Made by a program: the position numbers and the translations under genes
Notes under the pieces: generated by a model
Seen by the model: only the letters and a program-made list of their open reading frames with translations
The model's database searches: none
Told to the model about the DNA's origin: nothing
Shown: positions 1-6,020 of the stretch, one piece after another
Layout of the letters: the number at the start of each line of letters is the position of its first letter
Position numbering within the stretch: position 1 is the first letter of the stretch
Assembly (NCBI GenBank): GCA_022360415.1
Contig: JAKSDB010000068.1
Span: 1 to 8,029 of the forward strand
DNA: 8,029 bases
DNA from: Chlorobiales bacterium
Lineage (GTDB): Bacteria; Bacteroidota; Chlorobiia; Chlorobiales; Chlorobiaceae
Reading direction: 5' to 3'

Positions 1-135
1 AACATTGGAGCCAAGGTGGAAACGAAACTGCTGTAACAGTGATCTGCAACCGGTATAAAGTAAATAGACAGGTTTGAAATGAAGCAGCGGTAGAAACCGG
101 CGAACCTTCTCATCTTCAAAAATCACGATCTGCAT
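1..135 (-). CDS. GlmU-like sugar nucleotidyltransferase, N-terminal fragment (runs off left edge)
   Basis: Reading leftward from an ATG at 135-133, the frame stays open for 45 codons to the window edge. The peptide begins MQIVIFEDEKVRRFLPLLHF, followed by KPVYLLYTGCRSLLQQF. This matches the start of the GlmU-like putative sugar nucleotidyltransferases of Bacteroidota and Chlorobiota, which open with a strand ending in F-(D/E)-(D/S), then LLP(L/F) and (R/K)PV...G...L. Such proteins are thought to transfer a nucleotidyl group to a sugar phosphate for cell-envelope precursors. The nucleotide-binding and acetyltransferase parts lie outside the window. The ATG is the only plausible start after an in-frame stop about 36 bases upstream; AGGA lies about 15 bases before it, so the ribosome site is weak. 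It follows the lipid kinase gene by 87 bp in the same direction and may be cotranscribed. The family call rests on the N-terminus only. Confidence 0.7.
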   Translation of the reverse strand, partial: MQIVIFEDEKVRRFLPLLHFKPVYLLYTGCRSLLQQFRFHLGSNV

Positions 136-222
136 ATCACGAATGCTGTTTCCTGACTTACCGCCTGTTTATTGATTGCTGACCGCCTGACTTCACGTTT
201 TTCCAGAATCCCACTGTACGGT

Positions 223-1122
223 TTAACAAAGTACCTTCAAGGACGCAGGGACACTTTCAATCCTGATTTTTCCGCACATGTTTTCAAACACTTCACCGTC
301 CATATGCATAACTTCGGGCTCGGCAAGCTCAACCTCGACAGCATGTGCCTTGCAGTAGATAACCTGGGAATCATATATCTGGGTCCCTCTCATATACTTC
401 AGGACATACCTGAAAAACCTTGTTTTAGAAACCGCTTTCAAAATACAGACATCAAGCAGGCCGTCATTGATCTCGGCCTCAGGCGCAATACGAAACTTAC
501 CTCCTTCGACGCGGCCGTTTCCAACAGAAAAGGCAAACACAGGTTCATCCAGCTCCAGCGTCGCATCAGGAGTACTGAGCTTAATATGCATTTTTGGTGG
601 TTTATAACCTAAAAGCACTGAAAACAGTGCATTAAGGTAGATGATCTCTCCCTTCATCCATCTTGTTTTTCCAACCCTGCGGGCAATTCTCCCGGTAAGA
701 CCCATACCGAGAGAGTTGAGAAAGTAACGTTGGAAACCATTTCCCGCATTCACCCTTCCCAGATCAGCCAATATCGATCCGGCGTGCAGATAATCCTCAA
801 CCTGATAATTACGGCCAAATCCATGATCGAGCGATTTAACGAAATCATTTGCGGAACCGGAAGGGAGAATACCGAGACTCACGTCCGAAAAAGCAAGAAC
901 ATTGGCAATTTCATGGGCGGTTCCATCTCCGCCGCAGGCAACAACCGCCCTGCTCCTTTCAAGTGACATGCGGGTGATTTCCAGCGCATGACCGGCATAT
1001 TCACTGTAGAAAGCGACCGCGCCGTCCTGTTCCCCCACCGCACTATGGATACGAGAGGCATTTCTGGACGCACGGCCTTTATTGGCAACAGGGTTTATAA
1101 TAAACGTAGTAATATTCTTCAA
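223..1122 (-). CDS. Diacylglycerol/sphingosine-kinase-family lipid kinase (DagK/YegS-like)
   Basis: This 299-residue protein has the usual length and motif order of bacterial diacylglycerol kinase catalytic-domain proteins. An N-terminal INPVANKG (9-16) precedes the nucleotide-binding GGDGT (64-68) and a PSGSANDF block (87-94), a variant of the usual PxGTxNDF. GNGRVEGGKF (201-210) leads into IAPEAEINDGLLDV (212-225), and HMDGE (273-277) is near the C-terminus, as expected for the second beta-sandwich domain. Members transfer the ATP gamma-phosphate to a lipid hydroxyl such as diacylglycerol at the inner membrane face; the true substrate cannot be read here. There is no signal peptide. The start is a TTG at 1122-1120: an in-frame TGA lies ten codons upstream, with no ATG or GTG between, and residues right after the TTG already match the family. 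The ribosome site is poor. It diverges from the regulator array and precedes the nucleotidyltransferase gene. Confidence 0.9.
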   Translation of the reverse strand: MKNITTFIINPVANKGRASRNASRIHSAVGEQDGAVAFYSEYAGHALEITRMSLERSRAVVACGGDGTAHEIANVLAFSDVSLGILPSGSANDFVKSLDHGFGRNYQVEDYLHAGSILADLGRVNAGNGFQRYFLNSLGMGLTGRIARRVGKTRWMKGEIIYLNALFSVLLGYKPPKMHIKLSTPDATLELDEPVFAFSVGNGRVEGGKFRIAPEAEINDGLLDVCILKAVSKTRFFRYVLKYMRGTQIYDSQVIYCKAHAVEVELAEPEVMHMDGEVFENMCGKIRIESVPASLKVLC

Positions 1123-1420
1123 TGCCTGGACGGTAAAAGGAAGAGCTTCTCAGCTGCAAGACAACTATGCTGTTTGTGATTACAAAGAATATACACTCTC
1201 CGAATAATTTCACCTATTTCCGGCTAACAATCCACGCTCTGCACAACCACTTATTACAGCCACAAGCGCAAGTAAAACAACCCCTTCTCACCTTGTTAAC
1301 GTAAACCGAAGTGTATTTTTATCCTTTTTTTCTTTATAAATCAAAAGAAAACACTTAATATATCAGTAATACGTCAAAGAGTACTTTATGAGTTTTACGC
1401 ACTATAAGAAGGGCTATACC
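1123..1420. promoter_or_regulatory. Divergent intergenic region between lipid kinase and regulator array
   Basis: This roughly 300-bp stretch has no convincing gene and must hold the promoters for both the leftward lipid kinase and the rightward regulator array. The half nearest the array is AT-rich, with a T-run around 1314-1333 and the A/T-rich stretch TTTATAAAT at 1333-1341. A weak sigma70-like pair for the array is TTGTTA (1293-1298) and TATTTT (1314-1319), but the 15-base spacer is short and the match is poor. AATACGTCA at 1368-1376 recurs upstream of the third array gene. No strong inverted repeat was found. The promoter positions are guesses; only the divergent arrangement is firm. Confidence 0.35.
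1407..1413 (+). promoter_or_regulatory. Ribosome binding site choosing the start of array gene 1
   Basis: AGAAGGG ends seven bases before the ATG at 1421, the best Shine-Dalgarno match in the array. It supports that ATG over an in-frame ATG at 1388. The paralogue comparison agrees: array gene 3 cannot start earlier than the residue aligned with this methionine. Confidence 0.6.
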
Positions 1421-2644
1421 ATGAGCATTTGTACTGTAACAAATCAGCCAATTACTGTCAACCGGAACTGGGAAACCAGGAACAATGGGTACAGTAAAGT
1501 TTTCAAACTGCTCGGTGAAGACATTCTCCTCTATTGTATCGATGCAGATCATAATATATCGCTCGACCGTATGGACACCGATCTGTTGCGCTCTGTCCTC
1601 CGCGATGCACACATTGAAAGCAAACCGGTTTGCCTTGTCTGGGACATGAAACACATCACAGGCATGTCGCTGTCCTACAAAAAAGAGATCGCCAATCTGG
1701 TCTACAGCTCATCGCTCACTTTCGGCATCGTGATCCTTTACAATGTTGAACCGCAGTTACTGACAATAGCTGAGACTCTCGCTGCAATGGTACCGGAAAA
1801 TCTCCCGGTGATCATCAAACAAAATTATGCCGATGCCGTAACGACAGTCCTTGACTGGAAAAAAGGGTTACCAGTCAAAGAAACTTTTGAGAGCGCAGAA
1901 GAAGAAAAAATCGAGCACAGGAAAAGGGAATTCCTTGCTTTTCTCGGCAGGCTTTCATGGCTTAGCATGACAGATCAGGGTATAAGCCTTCCCCCCAGGG
2001 GTGACAGAATGTATCCTTATTTCAAGGCAATCGACAGCCTTCAGAATGACCTTCGGGAACACATGAAGGAAAAAGAACAGGAATTGATGCAGGCAGCAGA
2101 GGAGAGTGAAAAAACACTTGCTGAAAAAAATATCCTGCTGAACGCGCAGAAAGAGCTGTACAAAAAGCTCAAGGGTCAGCTGGAAAAGGAAAAATCGGCG
2201 CTTACCGCACGAATCGCCACGCAGGAGATGGAGTTGACAAGAATATCCACTGCAATTGCAGAAAAGACCTCCGCCCTGAGAGAGCTTCTTGACATGATCA
2301 GCGCCCTGGATGTAGATCATCAGCAAAAAAGCATCATGGTAGAGCATTGCCGCAGGATGATCGATACCGAAATGATAGAAAAGAGGCTCAATATAGAACT
2401 TACTACAACCGACTCCGAGTTTCTTTCCCGGCTTCAACGGAAACACCCCAACCTCAACCAGAGAGAATTGCGAATCTGCCTGTTGATCAAGCTGAACTAT
2501 AACACCAGGGATATTGCCCGTTCCGTCGGAATCTCGACAAGAGGCATGGAAAGCATCCGGTATCGGATGCACAAGAAGATCGGCCTGGCAAAACACCAGT
2601 CTCTGAAAGGTTATCTTACTGAATTGGCAATACTGACAAACTGA
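1421..2644 (+). CDS. Array regulator 1: STAS-like domain, coiled coil, LuxR-type HTH
   Basis: This 407-residue protein is probably a cytoplasmic DNA-binding regulator. A short head (MSICTVTNQP) precedes an alpha/beta domain at about 25-145 with the pattern KPVCLVWDMKHITGMS (68-83), then a strand ending in VILYN (104-108) and a final QNYADAVTTVL (134-144). The layout resembles STAS/SpoIIAA-like domains, but that is inference. A conserved FLAFLGRLSWLSM block (171-183) leads into a charged coiled coil at about 202-296. The C-terminal HTH at about 333-402 has the LuxR/GerE pattern: LNQRELRICLLIKL (345-358), DIARSVGIS (364-372) and RGMESIRYRMHKKIGL (374-389). This closely resembles the C-terminal modules of Bacteroidota signalling regulators. 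It has no receiver, kinase, signal peptide or membrane segment. An in-frame ATG at 1388 would add 11 residues, but the better ribosome site and the paralogues favour 1421. It leads the array and is closest to array gene 3. Confidence 0.85.
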   Translation: MSICTVTNQPITVNRNWETRNNGYSKVFKLLGEDILLYCIDADHNISLDRMDTDLLRSVLRDAHIESKPVCLVWDMKHITGMSLSYKKEIANLVYSSSLTFGIVILYNVEPQLLTIAETLAAMVPENLPVIIKQNYADAVTTVLDWKKGLPVKETFESAEEEKIEHRKREFLAFLGRLSWLSMTDQGISLPPRGDRMYPYFKAIDSLQNDLREHMKEKEQELMQAAEESEKTLAEKNILLNAQKELYKKLKGQLEKEKSALTARIATQEMELTRISTAIAEKTSALRELLDMISALDVDHQQKSIMVEHCRRMIDTEMIEKRLNIELTTTDSEFLSRLQRKHPNLNQRELRICLLIKLNYNTRDIARSVGISTRGMESIRYRMHKKIGLAKHQSLKGYLTELAILTN

Positions 2645-2694
2645 AGTACCCCTGCCCGGCAGCGTATTGAATTCGAGACATCGAAATAGAAAAT

Positions 2695-2724
2695 ACTGTC
2701 GCAAACCGGAAGAGTTGCGACAGT
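2695..2724 (+). other. Perfect 10-bp stem-loop between array genes 1 and 2
   Basis: ACTGTCGCAA (2695-2704) and TTGCGACAGT (2715-2724) are exact inverted copies separated by a 10-base loop. The hairpin begins 51 bases after the gene 1 stop. No T-run follows, so it is not a standard intrinsic terminator. It could be an RNA processing or stabilising hairpin, a weak attenuator, or a dyad operator for one of the flanking HTH proteins. The symmetry is certain; the role is not. Confidence 0.5.
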
Positions 2725-2793
2725 GCATCCTGCAGCATTGCGTGCAGAATGTCGGTGATGCGGCAAAACTTACCTGAACGTCAGATAAAAAAC

Positions 2794-4029
2794 ATGATGG
2801 AACGTTGCCCGGTTTCAGGGGCTGAGATCGTATCGAGCCCTTATTGGGTCTTCCGTAACCCGGCAAAGCACTATGCGACCCGGATCAAAAAAATAGGTAA
2901 GAATATTCTTTTTGCCTGGGTTGACACGACCAAACCCGTCACACTTGAAGTGTTCGAAGGGGATCTTGTCAAAAGGGTTCTTGAAGATGCAGACCTTCAA
3001 GACAAGCCGGTGCATTTCATCTGGAACCTCGACAAAGTCAAAGGAATCTCATATGCATACAAACAGGGTATAGTAGATTTTCTCTACAATCCTTCACCTC
3101 CGCTGAACTTTGTTGTTTTCTACAACATCATTCCCGAGTTCCTGAACACGGCGGAAAGTATTCAGGCAATTCTTCCCTCGTCCATAACGCTTCTTTTTGC
3201 TGAAAATTACCACCAGGCGATGGCCATAATTCTTGACATGATTGCGGGCAAAGGTCAACCGCCCGGACCGGATGAAAACGATGAATACGAAGAGCTGAGA
3301 AAAAGATTTCTCGCCGCAACGACACGGATAGGGTGGATGAACATGTTGAGCCAGCCTGTGTTTCTCCCCGATCCCGGCCATGATTTTTTCCCGCTTTTCA
3401 GTGCCCTGGCGTTTCTGCAGCAGGACCTTGCCGAAGAGGAAGCCTGTCACAAGGAAAAAATCAGTGCGATCGAGAAAATGCAAAAAGAAACCTCTGACAC
3501 GATAGAACGGGACATCTCGTCTATTAAAGATGAAATGGACAAGCTTCGGATACAGTTCGGCAATGAACGAAATCTGCTCGAGGAGAAGCTTTCGCTCAAA
3601 AGAAATGAATGCCGTTCAGTAAGTGCACAACTCAGATCCCAGAGCTTTTTGCTCAGAAAAGTCATACAGGAAACAGTTTACCTTCCGATCAGTATTGCCC
3701 AAAAAAAACAGGTGCTGGATACCTGCGAAAAGCTGCTTGAGGCTGAGAAAAACAGAAAAAAAACAGATCTCCCGCTCACATCGACCGACTCAGCCTTCCT
3801 TTCGCTGCTTCATCTGAAACACCCTGACCTCAACAACAGGGAACTGACAATCTGCCTGTTTATACGGTTGAATTACGACAACACGGAGATATCCGATTAT
3901 TATTCGATAACAAAGCGAGGCATGGAAAGCGCAAGATACCGTTTGCATAAAAAAATAGGGCTGCAGAAAAACCAGTCTCTTAAAAATTATCTGACCTTGC
4001 TTGCCGAGTCTCTCGGCTCGTCTCCATAA
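2794..4029 (+). CDS. Array regulator 2: divergent STAS-like/coiled-coil/LuxR-HTH paralogue
   Basis: This roughly 411-residue protein has the same three-part plan as its neighbours but is the most diverged. Numbered from the second methionine (ATG at 2797), the head is MERCPVSGAEIV. The STAS-like domain spans about 25-150, with KPVHFIWNLDKVKGIS (70-85), VVFYNIIP (106-113) and ENYHQAMAIIL (136-146). The conserved block FLAATTRIGWMNML (171-184) follows. The coiled coil at about 205-290 shares little sequence with those of genes 1 and 3. The HTH at about 331-402 contains LNNRELTICLFIRL (345-358) and RGMESARYRLHKKIGL (374-389), but the helix before the recognition helix reads EISDYYSIT rather than DIARSVGIS, so its DNA preference may differ. 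Two adjacent ATGs (2794, 2797) are both possible; 2797 aligns with the fixed start of gene 3. An ATG at 2749 would add a 15-residue extension that neither paralogue has. No clear ribosome site is present. Confidence 0.82.
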   Translation: MMERCPVSGAEIVSSPYWVFRNPAKHYATRIKKIGKNILFAWVDTTKPVTLEVFEGDLVKRVLEDADLQDKPVHFIWNLDKVKGISYAYKQGIVDFLYNPSPPLNFVVFYNIIPEFLNTAESIQAILPSSITLLFAENYHQAMAIILDMIAGKGQPPGPDENDEYEELRKRFLAATTRIGWMNMLSQPVFLPDPGHDFFPLFSALAFLQQDLAEEEACHKEKISAIEKMQKETSDTIERDISSIKDEMDKLRIQFGNERNLLEEKLSLKRNECRSVSAQLRSQSFLLRKVIQETVYLPISIAQKKQVLDTCEKLLEAEKNRKKTDLPLTSTDSAFLSLLHLKHPDLNNRELTICLFIRLNYDNTEISDYYSITKRGMESARYRLHKKIGLQKNQSLKNYLTLLAESLGSSP

Positions 4030-4063
4030 TCAGGAACACAAAAGAATCATAACTGCATTTTTC

Positions 4064-4082
4064 TGACTGCCGCCGACAGTCA
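4064..4082 (+). other. Short 6-bp hairpin after array gene 2
   Basis: TGACTG and CAGTCA flank a 7-base loop, 34 bases after the gene 2 stop. No T-run follows. It may help end or stabilise the gene 2 transcript, but a stem this short could also be chance. Confidence 0.25.
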
Positions 4083-4109
4083 TTAACCGGCACAGGCTTG
4101 CCCCGGCAC

Positions 4110-4150
4110 AAAAAAAAACGTATTCTAAGAACAGAAATACGTCATTTTTT
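4110..4150. terminator. Terminator-like A-tract/stem/T-tract hairpin before array gene 3
   Basis: ACGTATT (4118-4124) pairs with AATACGT (4136-4142) across an 11-base loop. An A-run on the left (from about 4109) and a run of six T (4145-4150) on the right extend the symmetry after a two-base mismatch. The layout resembles a bidirectional intrinsic terminator, although the stem is short and poor in G+C. It ends 26 bases before the start of gene 3, so it could end transcription from gene 2, attenuate gene 3, or serve as an operator. The right arm overlaps AATACGTCA, also found upstream of gene 1. Confidence 0.35.
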
Positions 4151-4176
4151 CACATCTGATAAATCAGTAGACCCTC

Positions 4177-5400
4177 ATGGAACACTGCCCGATCTCAAAC
4201 TTGCCGATTGTCGAGAAAACACATTGGAAAATCGAACATCCGGATCAAAACTATACAACCCGCATCAAAAGAATCGGTAACGATATTTTTTTAACCTACT
4301 ATGAAGCGGATAATAACATTGTCTTCGAGGAAAGGGATCAATCTCTTTTTCGAATGATCCTGGAAGAATGTGGACTGGAAAGCCATCTTGTTTATCTGTT
4401 ACGAGACCTGAACCATGTCAAGAGTGTCTCCTATGCCTACAAGATAATACTCACACAGCTTGTCTATCAGTGGTCGCCTTACTACAAACTGATTGTTTTC
4501 TACAACATAGACCCTGCATTTCAGACGACAGTCGAAACATTTGCCTCTATTGTTCCCGAAAGTACACCGGTCCTGCTGCTTGATTCTTATGATGATGCTG
4601 TTCAAGCAATTCTGGAAGTAAAAGCAGGCAAAGTCCCAAAAGAAGAATACGATGACGAAGAAGACGAGCTCCATGCTCAAAGAAAAAAAGAATTTCTCGC
4701 GGCAACGGCACGGATCGGATGGATGAATATGCTCAATCAGCCGATCACCATGCCGGAAGAAGATGATCTTCTTTATCCGTTTTTCATGGCTATCGAATCC
4801 CTGCAAAACGACCTGCAGGAAAGGGAGAGACTTTCTATCCGCGAAAAAAAACTCGCAGAAGCCAAAATCGAGAAGAAGCTTTCGGAAAAAACAATTCTTC
4901 TCAATGCCCAGCGTGAGCTGAACAATCAGCTCAAGGCACAGTTCGACCGTGAAAAAGCATCATTACGGTCCCGCATAGCTGCGCAGGATATGGAAATCAC
5001 TCGCGTCTCAACGGCAGTTGCCGAAAAAACAGCCGCATTGCAGTCACTAAAGGACACAATATTCAGGCTGGATATTGACGGCATTTTGAAAAGGGAAATG
5101 ATCGAGTCATGCTCCAGGATGATTGAAACCGAAGCGATCGAAAAAAAGATCAATACCGATCTGACTGCCTCAGATTCGGAATTCCTCTCAAAGCTGCAGC
5201 GGAAACATCCGAACCTCAACCAGAGAGATCTTCGAATATGTCTGCTGATCAAACTGAACTACGACACAAAACAAATAGCCCAGTCGATCGGGATTTCAAC
5301 AAGGGGCCTTGAAAGCATCCGTTACCGGATGCATAAAAAAATGGGCCTTTCGAAACATCAGTCGATCAAGAACTATTTGACAAAACTTGCACTCTCATAA
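4177..5400 (+). CDS. Array regulator 3: STAS-like domain, coiled coil, LuxR-type HTH
   Basis: This 407-residue protein is the same length as array regulator 1 and is its closest relative here. Its start is well fixed: an in-frame TAG lies only two codons upstream of the ATG, so the family N-terminus is MEHCPISNLPIV. The STAS-like domain covers about 27-150 and includes LVYLLRDLNHVKSVSYAYK (71-89) and LIVFYNIDP (105-113). FLAATARIGWMNML (173-186) precedes a coiled coil at about 205-298 that shares LLNAQREL and TRVSTAVAEKT with regulator 1. The HTH at about 333-404 has LNQRDLRICLLIKL (347-360), QIAQSIGIS (366-374) and RGLESIRYRMHKKMGL (376-391), differing from regulator 1 mostly by conservative changes. 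Near-identical recognition regions suggest a shared DNA site, while the divergent front halves suggest different inputs. No Shine-Dalgarno sequence is visible. It has no receiver domain, kinase or membrane segment. Confidence 0.85.
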   Translation: MEHCPISNLPIVEKTHWKIEHPDQNYTTRIKRIGNDIFLTYYEADNNIVFEERDQSLFRMILEECGLESHLVYLLRDLNHVKSVSYAYKIILTQLVYQWSPYYKLIVFYNIDPAFQTTVETFASIVPESTPVLLLDSYDDAVQAILEVKAGKVPKEEYDDEEDELHAQRKKEFLAATARIGWMNMLNQPITMPEEDDLLYPFFMAIESLQNDLQERERLSIREKKLAEAKIEKKLSEKTILLNAQRELNNQLKAQFDREKASLRSRIAAQDMEITRVSTAVAEKTAALQSLKDTIFRLDIDGILKREMIESCSRMIETEAIEKKINTDLTASDSEFLSKLQRKHPNLNQRDLRICLLIKLNYDTKQIAQSIGISTRGLESIRYRMHKKMGLSKHQSIKNYLTKLALS

Positions 5401-5401
5401 G

Positions 5402-5725
5402 GATACCTCTACCCAACCATGCAAAAGAGGCCATATAGCCAGGTTCAGCCTGATTATGCCTGATATCATACATGGTGAGATAGCAGCGGACCACGACGTA
5501 AGCATGGACTGAACGATACACATGCTCTTCGGCCTGATGCAAACAAAAGATACCTGCATCTCCTGCATACTGATAAAACAGAACCACAGCACGCAAGAAA
5601 TCGCCCGTCTTGTGGGCATAACGACCAGGAGCATCGAAAGCATGCGGTACAGACTGCACAAAAAACTCGGTCTTCCCAAACACGAGTCGATCAGGAATTA
5701 CTTCCAAAGCATTGCCGAGGGCTGA
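5402..5725 (+). pseudogene. Decayed fourth array copy; only the LuxR-type HTH end remains
   Basis: Immediately after array gene 3, one frame carries a recognisable C-terminal HTH: ILIKQNHSTQEIARLVGITT, then RSIESMRYRLHKKLGLPKHE and an IRNYFQSIAEG tail, ending in TGA at 5723-5725. It aligns with the last 50 or so residues of regulators 1-3. The STAS-like domain and coiled coil are missing, about six residues before the first HTH helix appear deleted, and an in-frame TGA at 5510-5512 closes the frame upstream. The earlier part of this frame (5402-5509) shows no clear similarity to the paralogues, so the left boundary is arbitrary. From the ATG at 5522 a free 67-residue HTH peptide could in principle be made, but no ribosome site precedes it. 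The likeliest reading is a truncated relic; a small stand-alone DNA-binding competitor is a less likely alternative. Confidence 0.65.
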
Positions 5726-5812
5726 AAAGCGATCCCTCCCGGACAGCGCAAACGCCCACCCGAACCGGAGGAATACACGCAAACATACTTTTACAGCTTT
5801 TTCCATCAATAC

Positions 5813-5841
5813 TTGTCGGCGAATTAATGGCGAAATAGTAT
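5813..5841 (+). promoter_or_regulatory. Possible sigma70-type promoter for the small-gene unit
   Basis: TTGTCG (5813-5818) and TAGTAT (5836-5841) are separated by exactly 17 bases, and each matches four of six consensus positions. Transcription would begin near 5849, leaving a leader of about 170 bases before the ATG at 6021. The rest of 5726-6020 holds only the hydrophobic frame described separately and C-rich/G-rich blocks at 5875-5923 that could pair in alternative ways. Such promoter matches arise easily by chance in AT-rich DNA. Confidence 0.3.
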
Positions 5842-5923
5842 ATTATTCACATTAAGTTCAAGCAAAGCCCTCATACCCCTAATTCCGAAGTCTTAAACCA
5901 TACCCTTTTTACAGGGGTGCCCC

Positions 5924-6010
5924 ATTATTGCAGATGCCGGCATATTCCTGCTGGTCTATGTTGTCGCGTGCATCCTTTACAAGACAGCTAAACAAAAAAG
6001 CAGGCGATAA
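5924..6010 (+). other. 28-codon hydrophobic frame with no canonical start codon
   Basis: One frame reads IIADAGIFLLVYVVACILYK and then TAKQKSRR before TAA at 6008-6010. That is a typical single membrane span followed by a basic tail, as in small inner-membrane proteins. No ATG, GTG or TTG occurs in frame between the upstream TAA (5894-5896) and the end of the hydrophobic stretch. The only candidate initiators are ATT codons at 5924 and 5927, and AGGGGTG at 5913-5919 would suit the second. The stop lies 10 bases before the ATG of the next gene, which would allow translational coupling. It could be a small protein with a rare ATT start, a relic, or chance. The composition is striking, but no homologue is recognised. 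Confidence 0.25.
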
Positions 6011-6020
6011 AACAACAAAT

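Noticed and set aside
172..612. A 146-codon plus-strand frame overlapping the lipid kinase gene
   Set aside because: It lies antisense to the conserved C-terminal half of the kinase and has no domain pattern.
1388..1420. Eleven-residue N-terminal extension of array gene 1 from an earlier ATG
   Set aside because: Gene 3 has an in-frame stop that excludes such an extension, and the ATG at 1421 has the stronger ribosome site.
2749..2793. Fifteen-residue N-terminal extension of array gene 2 from an earlier ATG
   Set aside because: The extension has no counterpart in the paralogues and no ribosome site; adjacent ATGs at 2794/2797 match the family start.
1955..2866. A 303-codon open frame on the minus strand opposite array gene 1
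   Set aside because: It is rich in Cys, Phe and Gln as expected for the complement of a coiled-coil gene, and the opposite strand carries the conserved paralogue.
5510..5512. In-frame TGA read as selenocysteine
   Set aside because: The paralogues have no cysteine at that place, no downstream recoding hairpin was seen, and truncation explains the stop better.
1421..5725. The tandem genes read as transposases or a mobile element
   Set aside because: They have no catalytic triad, terminal inverted repeats or integrase motifs; the C-terminal module is a regulator-type HTH.
5366..5809. A 147-codon minus-strand frame over the HTH relic
   Set aside because: The plus strand has clear HTH similarity, and the minus translation shows no known motif.
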